Of a stretch of 64,000 nt of DNA, positions 8,767 to 21,819 are shown one piece after another. The stretch's first letter is position 1. Each line of letters starts with the position of its first letter. Below the pieces are notes generated by a model. The model had not been told where the DNA came from, searched no databases, and worked only from the letters and a program-made list of their open reading frames with translations. The DNA comes from Taenia hydatigena (taxonomy: Eukaryota; Platyhelminthes; Cestoda; Cyclophyllidea; Taeniidae), in contig JADWOT020000002.1 in assembly GCA_036345935.2 (NCBI GenBank), positions 6,323,145 through 6,387,144 of the forward strand. Direction: 5' to 3'. A program made the translations under genes and the position numbers.

Positions 8767-11340
8767 ACGGCGCTGTGAAAAATACTGCGCAATTATCAGG
8801 CACAAAATCCATTCTGCGTTTGCATTCAAAGAGTTTTAATTCTGGCCAATAGGGTTACGTGACATGGGAACCCTAACACCGATCAACTTATCTAACTGTG
8901 GTGGGTACACATGTCCTAAGGACACGTATATAGATATGTATGCCATCGACGGTAAAGTTGCCTCATCATGCAAGAGCGATACGAAAATATATGCTTAGGC
9001 ATGTACGCTGATCGCAAGCCATGTAGGGGCGCGATAATTACATATTGTCTGTGTGGTATAAGGCATAATAAACCTGGAAATGGACATAAATGCAAAGACA
9101 ATCTGGTGTGAGGTACATGAGCCGGAGGTTAAAATAAATCGATGCGCAAATATCTTGAGAGTCCCACAGTCGTGAGCATGTGTCAGTTGAAGCCGAGGCG
9201 CCGTAACATACGATCGATTCGGGGATCTATTTAGGTGGGCAGAGGCTACAAAAGTGTGTTTTGTCTTAATAAGAGTTCTAAACTCACCTGCGTAGGCAGG
9301 TGAGATGAGCGGGTGGGACCTAGTCGACTCCACCCATTGGACGAGAACTGTGAGTTATGCCATGCCAAGATGACAGCTTTGATTAGAAGAATTGAAGCCG
9401 GCTTACTTAAAGACATATTAAGAATAACAGGCTTTTGAAATCCTCAGATAGCCTTGAACTTAAAATAACAGATGCTTCCCAACATGGATCCCATGGAAGG
9501 CTACGGTTTAAGACGGAATGTCTTGATGGTGTATGAAGTATGATGCAGCTTCATGAAATCCAAGTGTGGTCTTAAATGGGACCATTTGTTAAGCTTAAAT
9601 TGCGCTTGCTAAGGTTTCAAAAGCAGGGTTAATTGTCGCACTGAGTTTATGATTGTGCTGGATCAAGAGTTATCTCCGGACTGTCAATGCGGCAATTATT
9701 TGCACCATAGGAACGATACACTTTGTGATGCACGTGACCGATTCATTAAAACCTTTTATAGAAGAGTTGACGCCTGCTATCAGACTGTACTGCGTTCCAC
9801 AGGAAATTACGGAGTGCATAAATATTGCAGAATGAGAGTGGCAATGAGCCGGAAGCTCGAATTGAATGAAATTATTACTGGAACGATTTCAGTGTGAAGT
9901 TGCTATGATTAAGTACGAAATGAAGATGGGCGCGCTTTTCCAGAGTATTTCCTCAAATAATTAGTATTTTGAGTTTTGGTGCGAAAAGAACCGAGGTATA
10001 GGGTTAAGCCGTAGGCTTGCTTCTTGAAGCAATCTCTGGCTTCAGCTTTGTTTAGATGCTCTGTTTGTTTGATGAATGCTCGGAAGGCTTCGGTGCAGAA
10101 CAATTCTTCAGCACTTCTAAAATATTTCACGACAGTCCAAATCAACGACTGCCAGCAGCCTCGATGCTTAGCGCATCCAACTCTTCACACCTGCAAATGG
10201 TTGTGCTTTTACCCACTAAATTTTAATTTGCATTGCACTAGTTGTACGGCTTCTCATCTGCAGACTTGCGATTATCTTTGGATGCTCCAAAAAGACAGTT
10301 ATTTAAGTCTTTTGTACATATCTGTGACTAGCGCTATTAATGGTCACACACGCTAGTTCTTCAATGGCTGCCAGTGTTCCGTGTGGTGTTGATATTAAGG
10401 GATCAATCTGACACCACTAATCAGAGTGCGACCTTGAGGGGTTTTGATAGAGTCCACATTTATTTGTGTCACATTAGGTCCACGAATCTGGGATAAACGT
10501 GTGAGCAGGTGCATCATCCTTTCCTCAAATATAACCGTTTGTTCATCACCAAAACGATTTGCGGACATTTGAGTTGTCCCAAATTTCGATCACGCACTTT
10601 TGTTACTGCGCCAACGCTGCTACTCTGTTTGTGTGTTCCTTGGCAGTACATTCCTTTGACTTAAGCATTAACGACTCTTTCACTCGTTTTGCTTTATTTT
10701 ATAAAAGTCTATGGTTTTGATGTGCATCGTATGAGTCCGGCTATTTCTCACTTGAAATCGTGATTAAGTGCGAGCAAGACCATGAGTATCAGGGAGCAGG
10801 TTGTGGCTTACGTGTGAAGATTTTGCCCTTATCCGACCTGCTTTGACTAGTTTAAGTTCATACATAGTTCTCTCATTAGCCGACAAGTTGTTTAGCTTTT
10901 TGAATTCCTTCTTTGAAGGCTAATCTTGCTATCTCTCTCAAAATTAAAGTTGGTCCAATTCTCGACTCATTCGATGCATTAGCATCTTTTATTATTACCA
11001 TGCACAACATGCACTTCATTACGCACTAGTAGTAAACTTCCTAATTGATGTAAAAAAGGGGTAGTCAAGGGTAAAATGCTCCTTTCGAAGGGGATTTTGG
11101 TGGAAAGGTAGAAAAAATTGCACAACCCTGCAAAACATGAGAGTGATAACAGTGAACGCTGAAAGAGACCCACAAAGATAGGCAGAAAGTAAGAAGGGTG
11201 GACATTTGAGACAGACTATAGGTAGACAGATGGCTCGCTACGCTGCCAAAAGTTGTCGGTGGTGACGGAACATTATGTACCTCGTATGCCTCCGTCGGTG
11301 ACTGCGCGCTACGACGTTAAAGTCAACGGCAGTGGACCGA
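8734..11340. other. IR1 spacer, left part: no gene identified
   Basis: I found no convincing homology with the right side here. Two overlapping + strand frames at 9649-9897 and 9653-9835 are open. The second contains a helical, protein-like run (DSLKPFIEELTPAIRLYCVP), so a real exon is possible but unsupported. Two adjacent stem-loops lie at 9283-9335. The rest shows nothing recognisable. Confidence 0.4.
9283..9335. other. Pair of adjacent perfect stem-loops
   Basis: CTCACCTGC at 9283-9291 pairs perfectly with GCAGGTGAG at 9296-9304 across a GTAG tetraloop. Six bases later GGGTGG (9311-9316) pairs with CCACCC (9330-9335). The layout resembles a small structured RNA, but I see no hammerhead core (CTGATGA with GAAA), no tRNA boxes and no second copy. 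Confidence 0.45.
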
Positions 11341-11344
11341 AAAC

Positions 11345-12062
11345 CCCATGTCCAATATCACTAAAATGGTATTAGGGAGAGGCCAACTTATGTGCAAGTT
11401 CGTTGAGAGTACCCCCAATTGCGTAAATTGCAGCGATTCATGCATCGGCCTTGTTTTTCGAAGTCAAACGTCCAATATGCGCCTCAGCGGTGAAAAACTA
11501 TTTTTTAACTTGGTTTCCTACTGCTATGGCAAGTATGTTCAGTAATAAATCTTCTCCCAATGAGTTCAGCGCGTTTTTCCCACAGAAAGACATCGCCTAT
11601 TTGAGCCATTGGCGCAGATGTGATGAAGTCGCGGCAAAAAACAACAGCGGCGCGATTATTTATATTCAACTTAGCTCCAAGCAGAAAAAGTATGGAATTG
11701 AGTTTGATGAAGATTAACGAGACCCGAAACTCCTGTGTCCAATATCACTAGAAGGGTATCAGGGAGAGGCTAAGTTATGTGCAAGGTTGTAAAGAGTACC
11801 CACAATTGGGCGAATCGCAGCTAGGTATGCATCATCCTCGTTTCATCAGATATGTTCCTCAGCAAGGGCAAACCATTTAAGCTCGGATTTCGTTTACCGC
11901 TACAATAATGACCAATGATGAAACTTTTCCTACTTTGTATAGCGTGTTTTCTCCACAAAACTACCTCACCTCTCGAAGGCATTGTATCTCATGTGAGGAA
12001 GTCGCGGTAAAAAACAAAGGCGATGCGACGAAATGTATTCGATTTAGCTTTAAATAATGAAG
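11345..12062 (+). repeat. Diverged direct tandem duplication, unit about 390 bp
   Basis: The string tgtccaatatcacta occurs at about 11350 and again at about 11739, and the following sequence matches with substitutions and small indels. Both units share a later block around gtcgcgg(c/t)aaaaaacaa (about 11627 and 12001). The first unit has open frames of 65 and 88 codons on the + strand, but the second unit does not keep them, so coding is unlikely. Confidence 0.7.
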
Positions 12063-12709
12063 GTTAAAATTAGGTTTGATGGGAGGCTGACTAGAATTAG
12101 ATTAAAACGCTGCCACCACAGTTTGCAACGGTCACATTTAGGTGGATATCACCATTATTCCAAGGCAGCAAATGTCGAGGTAGCCTCATTTAAAGACCGC
12201 AGTTTGGTTTTAATCGGACACTGTGTGGAAGTCTTGTTCAACGTAAAGGAGGGTCGCCTTTTCTACTTCATCTTTATAGACACACACTCTCTGTTCACTT
12301 AAATGGATGAACTTTCCACCCCGTCATGAAATCCCGACAACTATCCTACTTAAACCTGCAAGCAGGTTTCGCTGCTAAAAAGCAAGTGCATTCAGAACCT
12401 GCTTTAAGCGGTGCACCAATACGCAAATATGTTGTATTATTGAGCACCTTTAAATTATTGGTATTGCCGATGTTTTGTCAGTAGTTGCGGTCGAATTTTT
12501 CTCATCGTCAAACCTAAACTGCCACTTGTGCCGTGACAGTAGCTTGAGAGACTTTGCTTTTTCCTTGGTCCAAAATAGGCATTTGAGGTTTGAGGTCCTG
12601 CGTGTCTTCTACTCTTGCAGCTACTCCGAACGCATGTGTCTCTTCGGAGCTTGTATTTTACCAACAAGCGAAATAAAAGTAGTCTATTATGTCTGCTGCT
12701 TGCAAACAG

Positions 12710-12862
12710 GAAGATTTGACTGGCGTGTCAAGTTCTCTAGGCTCCGAACCGTCGTTATTAATAATGGAGGCGACGAGCCCTCAGAATTACAAGCCTATTG
12801 TCACCAAGCTTGTGTGGGCTGAGGATTTGATGACCATAAATGAGAGGCGATGCATAGTTTAG
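12710..12862 (+). CDS. Possible terminal exon of unknown gene
   Basis: After the acceptor tgcttgcaaacag a 50-codon frame runs to TAG at 12860-12862. It reads as ordinary protein: EDLTGVSSSLGSEPSLLIME, then SPQNYKPIVTKLVWAEDLMT, ending RRCIV. A second frame is open through the same DNA. I found no matching upstream exon and recognise no family. It lies in the IR1 spacer and has no mirror copy. Confidence 0.25.
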   Translation, partial: EDLTGVSSSLGSEPSLLIMEATSPQNYKPIVTKLVWAEDLMTINERRCIV

Positions 12863-15800
12863 CCCCATAGCCTCAGCAGCGCCTCACGGCAAATAGTACG
12901 TGAATCTATCGCAATCATCAGTCGGCCTTTGCATAGTTGATAATGTGATGATAGTTACACCTTTCCTTTTAATTGCCTCTGTTTTGGAACGAAGGTTATC
13001 TACACATTCATGCTGCTGGCCTCATTTTATTGTAAAGAAGTGAGACGGACAATTAGCAGTCACTGCATGGCAAATCCAGCACAGGGTTCATATCCCTAGA
13101 ATTGCATGGGGACTAGGGTCTGGCAGACTCCCAACAGGGATGGATGTATTCCTTGTGAAGGTGCGAAAACACCAGTTTACATAATGTGAGTAGTGATTCC
13201 AAATGATGGGCTGCTTTAGCAAGGCTTGGCTTTTGTGCTCCCTTACTGCTGAGCTGCGCGGCATACATTCCGCCTGAATGCTTCGACCCAGTTCATTTCA
13301 ACTGCATTTAGGGGTGTAACACTTACTCAAATTAACTATTTTAAAAATCAACAAGTCAGAAAACAGATTCAAAATCATCATGACCATCACGTTAGGCTTT
13401 GACGTAAGGTAAAAGACAGTTAAGTAGATCACAGCGCTATTTGCAATTTTTGCTTTTAGGTGAAACATACTGCGAGAGTGGCCCATCCCTTCCGCCTGTG
13501 GCACTTTAAGTACCATCGTCAACCTCAGGCTGATTTCAAAGCAGCACATATAGACGCGTGTTCCTTGCACGACTCACATTCCGATCTTCATTTCTTTGAG
13601 CAATTTTAGTGACTTAATCGAGCTTTTTATGCATCTTTACGTGTCGTCAAGATTACGCTCATTCGATTGTGTTGAACGCAATTCCTCCAACTTCTTGCGA
13701 ATAGTAGAATGCTTTATGTGCGATTCCTGTTGATGCAGCTACCAGTTTTTGTGTTACCACCATAGCTACAGGTGGACCCTACACAGCAAGAAGTCGCCCC
13801 ACCTTTCGCACCTTTTATCAATGCTCTATAATTTTGAACGGTGCATAAAACTCTATCCAGCTGGACACTTCATGCAGTGCTTTGGAAGTTGCAGCAATTA
13901 TTGAGGTAGGTAAACAATCCACTTCGCCACCATTATGCACTCACGATGTCAGGGCATGGTGAAAGGCGATAAGTTTTGGCCTTTGAATAGGAGATTTACA
14001 GTAAAAGACCGTTACTTCATTCGGTTTGTAAGGTCACGGCAGATGGGCACTTCGATCTACGCTTTATATGTGGCCGCAGCTGGCGAAGTAAAATTTAGCT
14101 GGCCGCATTCACGACTAGGTTTTTTTCCTTTCTTGCAGACATTAGTGACTCCTTTGCTTTCACTATCTAGCACAGATTGGCTGTCCTTTATGCTTGTACT
14201 GTGAAATGCCTAACTGGGAATGGCTGACTCAATCACTTATATGGCTTACTATGGCTCAAGCAACCTACAATCTCTGATATTCCATTGCAAAATGTGATGA
14301 GGCGATGTATTTTTCTCTTCGAATCATAGATGCTTGGCACAAAAATATTCGAAATGGTTATGTTTGTGGAGCCTGATTTGGGAACTCGACATTTTAGTTT
14401 CGTGTAAACGGTCCCCGTTTATCTAAATTTTCATTGATTAACAAGTCATAATTTGGGCCGTTTCATTAATGTTTTGTACGTCTGAGTAAACTCGTCAACA
14501 GGAATAAATGTCCTTACATTGGAGCTCACCGGCTGCCTACGAAGCTCCAAAAGTTGAAATAGACTTCCACGTGTTTGCAGGCTTGTCAACGGCCTGCCAT
14601 CTGAGCTGTTAACAACATTATCAAGGGCTCTTTCATCTCAACGGCGCTAAAAGGCCTTCAATCTAGCCATTACTTGATAAGTGCAGAGGCCCTGGAGGTG
14701 GGGATACCATGCAGAAGACCTGATTGGAGTCAAACCACTGAGGTGGTAGACAGCCTGCCAGGGACCGAATTTCGCAACTCGCAGAACAAGCATTTCTTCC
14801 CATTTAGTACAGCTTGATAAAAAGAGGGCACGGAAATGAGGAAGCTTAGCGTCTCAAAGTCAAATATTGCGATCATATTCCACCGAGCAGACAAAACTCA
14901 GCCACCAAACATTTGTCAATCACACAATAGTCATGCAGTCTCACATAATCAAGCATGAGTTATTAGCATGATGAGTGCGGGAAATAATGACTATTGCACT
15001 CCAACTGCACCGTAGATACTCATAGATATGGTTGAAAAAAGCGCAGTTTATGAACATCTATGACTAAACCTAGTCCTACCACCTTTAGGCGAAACAGGTC
15101 CTCCAATGTTTAGGGAATCCATGAAGAGTACAGATGGCGAAAATAGCGCAGCTACGATCTACGCAGTGTCGTGTCCTCTATATGGATAATGCTGCAGGTA
15201 TCCATCCAGAAATGTATTCTTCATTTATAAAGGCGATTTTGTTTTATCGTCCATCGTACCCAACCTGGACGAGCTCTTTACAATTGGCCCATGGAATGGG
15301 ATAGTAGTCAGACAGAATTTCTCATCGATGATGAAATGAAGGTAGACAACGTTGCTGCAGGTCGATCCGGTGGTCATGTTAGAACAATATAGCTTGGTCA
15401 TCTTGTAGCAAGTTTTGCTTTACTTGGCCTAATTGTCTGGCTATTCATCCATTCTCACCACCTATCCACCTTAATGATCTGGTTTGGGGTCAAAATTGAT
15501 ATCGCATTAAAGCTCTTATTAGGCATGCTGATGGCAAGACCCTTCTTCATCCCATTGAGGAGGTAAAATTGGGCAAGTGCCTTTAAAGCTACAAGTCATA
15601 CGCAAGATGTTTGCGATTTTACGGCCTTTTTGTAACCCTGAATGGGTGCATAGCACTAATCAGGAATTGATGAAATATGCATTAAGGAAGAGAATTTTCA
15701 GGATGAGAATGGGGAGGCATGAAGTGACTTCTAGGCGACAATCAAACAGCTCAAGTGCGATGACATAAGAATGCTATATCTTTGCGCATTGATGCTGGTA

Positions 15801-15960
15801 CCTTCAAGCGAAAAGATGATGCATAAATCTGTTTTGTGAAGTATGGGGTTCATATTTAAGGAGCGACCAAAATAAGCGTGGATGTGTTTCAAAATAACTC
15901 AGTGCAAAATTCGGTCGACTTGTTACCTTCGTCTACTTATGAGAATGCAACAAGTGTACT
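12863..15960. other. IR1 spacer, right part: no gene identified
   Basis: Only short unsupported frames are present, for example 13935-14204 on the + strand. A weak polymerase III B-box-like string lies near 13086 (gggttcatatccc), but it lacks the conserved second half and any A box. I see nothing else that can be named. Confidence 0.4.
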
Positions 15961-18620
15961 CTGCTAATAAGCTCGCTGTGCCGAAAAAGGAAGAGAACAT
16001 CCAAGTGTACGGCAAAGCTTGTCAAGGAGCTCAGATTCCGTCTGCTTGTCAAATGAATTAATGAGTTATCTTTAAAAAATTTTGATTTATGTAAAAATTA
16101 CACATATCAAGCATAGCTCTTGCTACATTGCATATCTTGAGCATAGGGCACTAGGAATTTTATATGCTCCAATCACTCACTTATGTGTGATCTAGCATTA
16201 TACCGAACTGCCAACGGAGTAGCATATCTGTCTTTCCTGTCGACATCCTTCCATAGAGCGCTAGACGCCGCCTTATTTTATCGATGAATGATTTCGCCAA
16301 GAATCATCTCGAGAAGCGATGGGTCGACTTTCAAATGCAGATTTTAATCGAGCCAACCTTAATGATTTGTTTCAGTTTGTAGAGTGCGTTAAGTACATGA
16401 GGTTGCTAATATCCATGCAGTGCAATGCATGCAAACATATTAATCGAGAAGCTCAATAGTGCTGCTTGGGTTCGATGCTACTTCACACTATGCTGGAGCC
16501 AGCGTAGCGTGTAAGCTAAGATGATGCGATGCAATTGAAGACTGCGTAGTTCCCAAATTTTACCTAGATCCAAACTTAAAATTAAATTTGCCTTTGGACC
16601 CCATTGTTCTCAAGCCGCTTTACCGCCTTGTTTGTGATAAATTAGCGACCCTACCGTGAGCTCGGTGCATAATTACCAGTAAGCATTGCTATGCTCTGTC
16701 TCAAACGATAAGGCGTAATCGATAGACTGGGCAAGAAGACCTTTTAATAAGTGAAAAGCAGCAAAACGCAAGACCTTAAATCGCATGCTTCGTACAGCAT
16801 GCTGCGAGACTCGATCGTAGGAAACTACGTTGTTTTAAAAAGGGCAGAAAGAGAGGAAGGAGAGAGAATGTAAGGGGGGAGAGTGCAGAGGGTACTATCG
16901 CATGCCTATCCTTCGCACCCTTCATAACTCCACTTACTCAAGAGTTCATTAACCGCCTTAGGTACCAGATTATCACGTGAAGGGCATGTCAGAAGCTGAG
17001 AGACAAAGTTGGAACAGGGCCGGACGTGGAGAGTGTTAGACCAGTTTTTGGAACTAGAAACAAATTTCATGATAAAATGCGAAGTTGTAAGTTGGTCCCG
17101 TCTACAAGGCCAATCGATCGCGATTGTGAACGCTTCGCGAAACATGCTGGTTGACAAGCAAGCCAATTGATTCAGAATTTATGTTATGGGAACCATTAAC
17201 TTCTTTTTAGTGGCATGCATCATTCATTGTAACAGTCACAACATGCTCCTTCTTTACACCTAGGAAAGCAAGGCAGAGAAGTCGCCTGTTTGCCAAAAGC
17301 AATGGGATACATTTGACCGAGTGACTTGCACAAATGACGGATTTTGCAAAAGTCTGATGTTTGCATGTAAATTGAAGAAAAAGTGAGGCACCCTTAAAAT
17401 ATGTGGGCTGATATTCCAGAAGAAATGGCAACACTAGTCCATCTAAAAGCAACAGCATAGTCAGCTCTGCCTGTAAAAACGGTAACGCGTGGAATAAGGT
17501 TGTGACGATGAATAGCCTGACTTGTCAAAATCATGGTGCATGTTAAACTCGAGCAGCTTAGACGAGCGAACACGTAAGAAAATCTACATTTTAATGTGCA
17601 TTATCAGTAAGAAGCCCTGTCACCTCACCGGTGTTCAGGCCTGCAGTCAAGCAATCCCATGTTTTGAGGACTTGCACTACCTCTTATTGGATACAGATAG
17701 CACTCCTTTTAAAACAAGCTTCATTAATTATCAACGACTAATTCCAGTCTTAGTGCCGATGCGCCGATTTGGTCGATAAGTTTATTGCTGAACTGCACTG
17801 TGATTGGGACTCATTCCGTTGATCTCTTTTTGGCTTGACATGTGCAGGAATGCTTTTTTGGGTTAAAATTCATTGGCACTGGTGGTGGGTGGGTGAAAAC
17901 TTGAACTTTGACACTAAAATGAGCGCAAACAAATAAGTGAATTGCATACCAGCTCTACTATCTTTGATTACTTCGAAGGGCATGCACTTCGTCCTGACTG
18001 CCATCGGTAAAGCGGTCGCTAATATTTCTGGAAATCTGCAAAATGCGTTGTGGTGCTGCAGTTCCTAAAATCGTGACCTATTAGACAGAAAAGACTAAGT
18101 ACAGTGTGAATGAAGGGCTTAGGTGCGCAGATAAAGAGGCCTGCTAATTCCTATGTTTCATTAAAATTATCGAATTGATATCGGAAAAGCATCCAATTAT
18201 ATGCAAGTTTATCTGTCATCAATCTGCTATGTTGAGGTCCGCCTCTTGCTATGAAGTATAGACTTTGCGTCTGCCTCAGATCCTGTCAAGTAAATAAAAA
18301 TCACACATTAGAAATTCCTTGTTGGTAGCTAGAGGCTAGCTATTCCGTCTCCCACTTTTCCATTGTTCATGCAGATGTTGAACGACTATCTGTGCTACTG
18401 CTGTCAATGCTGCTGCTGTTCAGGCGTCCCAAGCGTGCGCCAACTGTTGGATTGAGGCGCATGTCTTACTAGTGGAGTGGATCAATGTTACGTAAGGACC
18501 TCTGCAACCAGCGGGGAATATGGTAACGCTGTTAGAAATCCCTTGTTGAAAGAGACGTCTTGCTCCACTAAATGCTTCTGTTCCCCAACAACCGTCGAAA
18601 CGTAACTCCTGATCTCCTAA
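15961..18620 (-). pseudogene. Decayed multi-exon gene of unknown function (right copy)
   Basis: On the minus strand this copy retains blocks homologous to the left inner arm. It reads FNKGFLTALPYSPLVAEVLT and then a stop (about 18490-18560); GARLGRLNSSSIDSSSTD, then a short Ser/Thr tail (about 18370-18430); KSLGQMYPIAFGKQATSLPC (about 17250-17340); SQLLTCPSRDNLVPKAVNEL (about 16930-16995); RFKVLRFAAFHLLKGLLAQS (about 16740-16790); and SELLDKLCRTLGCSLPFSAQ, then RAY and TAG (about 15968-16040). The left copy's GTAAGT donor is not preserved here. Stops differ between the two copies, so they decayed largely independently. No family is recognised. Confidence 0.5.
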
Positions 18621-18720
18621 TTAATATATTCTAGCCACAAAAATTTACTCAAACCGCATGGATTTTCTTAATGGTTGTGCGACCAAATAGGTTGTCGGAG
18701 ATTTTAATCAATAAAAAGGA
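15961..18720 (-). repeat. Right inner arm of IR1 (diverged)
   Basis: This is the mirror image of 6004-8733. The outer end stops at about 18720, where the strand-reversed sequence matches the start of the left inner arm at about 6004. The central end stops near 15961, opposite about 8733. Indels and substitutions are frequent, in contrast to the neighbouring outer arm that begins at 20301. Confidence 0.85.
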
Positions 18721-20300
18721 CTGAGAAAAGAAGTGTGAAGTTACATTCGTACAAAGTCGCTAGAAAGGTCGTTGATGCCGCCCGGCAGTGCTTTCTGACA
18801 CTCGAAACTGCAGGTTTTACCTAACGTACTCACGTGCCTCTGTTGATTAGGCCTGCTTAAGCGCCTTCTCCTCTCTCTTCGCTTGCGTATGGACGCATTC
18901 ACAGGTCGGGGTCTCCCTTAATGATTCTTGATTTCCTAGTAGTTGGAGGGGAACAGTGGGCCTAAAGTTTGAACAATGGATGAGTGGTAAATGGTGCAAG
19001 TAGACATATAAAGAATGGACCTCTGTAAGCTTTACTTCTCTTTCGTCGTCGAGGCCTATGTATGCATTATTCGGTAGGATAAATATTTCTGCTCCACGGT
19101 TGGTTCTAGTCTGTCTGATCACCTGTGATGGCTGATTTAGAAGAACGAACTTTAGGAGTGAAGACCAAAAAAGCCGAGTGTTGACTGAACCAGGATGATA
19201 GCCTTGTACTAAATTTCTTCATGTTTTGGCCTTATCTTTAGCTTCTTTAACATTCCACGACTCTACACCCGCATATTTGCCATGGAAGAGCGCTCGCATC
19301 ACCTGTGCCGTTGACACCCGCCTTCTTAGTCGAAATATAGCGTTTTTGTTGCAACTTTGGGCTGGGATTAGCGAAAGGGTGAGGCTTTTTCGGATCAGGT
19401 TTTTGTCTACGCAGAGTAACCCTAGTCTATCTAGTTTTCTCGTGAACCGTCTCAAACGGATTTTTTATCCTATTTCAGCGATAAGCCGTTTCCTTAAATG
19501 CGAAAGAAGTTAATCGGGTCGCGACTTGAAGTGAGCACATTTATGACTTGAGAAACTTACTTGGCCGTTATGTTCATGACCCACTCAAAAAGTGTGATCC
19601 AAACAACCGGCACAAACCCTAATTTCTATCGCAAATATTGGAAACGTTATCTCGTTTTCAACAAATTGGTCTGTGATGTGCGCTCTACCCACATTCACCC
19701 CTTTATTGTACAGCTGCTAGAGAACGGTTATCCTTTTTCGACATCAGAGTCCGTAAGGAGTCTCGAATCGTCGAAAATGCGTTCCACTAGTGTGGGTCAC
19801 CATGACAGATCGTGCTGAGAATGTACGCTTCAACTGAAGGAAGACAGGAAATCCGGTTTGGCACTTGTAGTAAACCATTGGCTCAAATTCTTAAATTCGT
19901 GGCGGATTTATTGGTTGCTATTTGGCCTGCGAAGCTACTCAAGCTGAATATTTTGATTGCAGAGACTTTATATTAGATCAATAGTGACGCATTGCTTCCA
20001 TAAAGCAACGGGAGTGTTGTAAACTTTCTTAAAGGGGATCAGGGGAGAGTTATCTGCGGAATTGCGAAGCGCTATGTCATCGGGTCATGCGATCTCAATC
20101 TTCGCCTTAACGATGGAAAGCGCAAAATTGCTTAATAAAAATTTTGTCAATCATCATCTCAAGGATCTTTAATGGAGTCCTAACCATTATTCTGAATGGG
20201 CTTGTAATAATGACTCTTGCATAAATTAAAGGGTTTCCAAAGTTGAAAAGAATTCACAAAATATCGATAATTAAACCTGGACAATTAGGTAGAAATTGCT
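18721..20300. other. 1.58 kb segment at the junction of diverged and near-identical IR1 arms
   Basis: In the left copy only about 37 bp (5967-6003) separates the outer and inner homologies. Here about 1580 bp does. The segment holds a protein-like + frame at 19561-19818 (PNFYRKYWKRYLVFNKLVCD) and overlapping frames at 19219-19513, none recognisable. No terminal repeats are obvious. It sits exactly where arm identity changes. Confidence 0.7.
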
Positions 20301-21293
20301 AACAACACCAAACTATGGAGCGCACGTGAAAAAAATATAGGAATCACGCTGCTCCGCACCTTAAGCTAAAAGTAGGGACTGAAGTTGCCTTTGATAATCA
20401 GGTGATGCGCGCGCTAAATAAAGAGCTCTTCAGGTGAGAGGCATTCGGCAAACGCAATGCCAGCAATGAAGGCATCGTTAGCTCTTTTTGAGGTAGACTA
20501 GAGTTCAAAACGCAAGCACCCAGACTTACATTGACCAAGTTCAAGATTTCTAAATAAGTCTGTACCTCCAAAGATTTAAGTAACCAAAGGAACGAGGTAA
20601 ACGAGGAATCTGCAGCACCATTAGCAACACCTGTAAGCCACCCCTCTCTTAGGGTACTTTAATAATGATTACCTATCATGCCAAATGATACCTCAGCTCC
20701 TTTGTGCCCTTCAGCGGAGTCTATTTCCTCTCGCATTATTGGCATCAACATTCCAAACACCAGCTTGAAGCAATGTTGCACCAGCTTATCCCGACTCTTC
20801 ACTAAAAATTGAAGGCAAGCACCTGTTGCGAGAAATTTAATAAACACGTTGAATTATGTTAGGCTGAGTTCCCTGTGACTCAACTCTATGCAGACCTGAT
20901 GGGAGGATAACGACCTGATCCCAATAATGCAGCCAAAACTGTGTAAAACAGATGAAATGGACAAGAATGAAACGGGGAAGTTTGTTCCTTATTTTTCATG
21001 AATATTTAAAGAAGCTGATTTATGTAGGACAACTTTCGACAGAATAATGCAGTTCGACTAACTCCAGACTAACGACAAAAGGCTGATTGATTCCAGTTAG
21101 TTGCCTCTAACCATGAACATGTGCTTGATAAGTTTATTTGCAAAGCACCCCCAAAGCCGCATCTCGTCGATCAGCTAACTTAGTAGACATCTGCTCAATG
21201 GCAACCTTACATTGTTCCTCGGCCTGTCGTGAATACCCTTACGATAATTACTACTAATGATTACTAACAACAAGTTTATCTGATCACATTCAT

Positions 21294-21566
21294 TTATGTG
21301 GTGATGAATCGTGGCTCAAGAATTCGTCGAGTCGAGGGAAGAAGACTCTCGACCTTTACATATTCGACTACCATCTTCGTAAATGGACGCCAAATCACGT
21401 AAGCAAAATAAACAGGCAAATACGCTACTGCTATCGCATCAATTATCCAGCAAAGTCCCAAAACGGTGAAACAGTAGAACAAATAAAATTGGGCTTCATT
21501 GACACTCTTGCTAAAATCGCTCGGCATGAAATTGATGTTTAAGAGCATAGCCAAGAGGCAGGTCAT
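21294..21566 (-). CDS. Hydrophobic 90-codon ORF overlapping the ankyrin stop (right copy)
   Basis: This is the mirror of 4702-4974. The frame is intact, with Thr replacing Ile in the hydrophobic stretch, and the same ATGA overlap with the ankyrin stop (21563-21565). The same doubt applies: it may be chance in a 3' UTR. Confidence 0.2.
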   Translation of the reverse strand: MTCLLAMLLNINFMPSDFSKSVNEAQFYLFYCFTVLGLCWIIDAIAVAYLPVYFAYVIWRPFTKMVVEYVKVESLLPSTRRILEPRFITT

Positions 21567-21819
21567 AATTCATGGTTATTACGACGTTCTACAGCACTTA
21601 ATATTTTCTCACATATTTCTCTGTGACCGAGATCATTGGCGACCAAAAAGGCTGTCATATTCCTTTCAGTCGTCGCATTGGCATCAGCTCCTGAGCAGAA
21701 GAAAGTTGGAAATAACACATTGTTAGTGGCAAAGCAAATATGGAGCTGATTAGGAGGCTATTTGCCTAAACAGGTGGTTGGAATAAATGATGGCGCTACT
21801 TTATTGTTGTAAAGGTACA

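Noticed and set aside
13075..13150. Possible tRNA-derived element (gggttcatatccc)
   Set aside because: The B-box match is incomplete, there is no A box, and the cloverleaf arms do not form.
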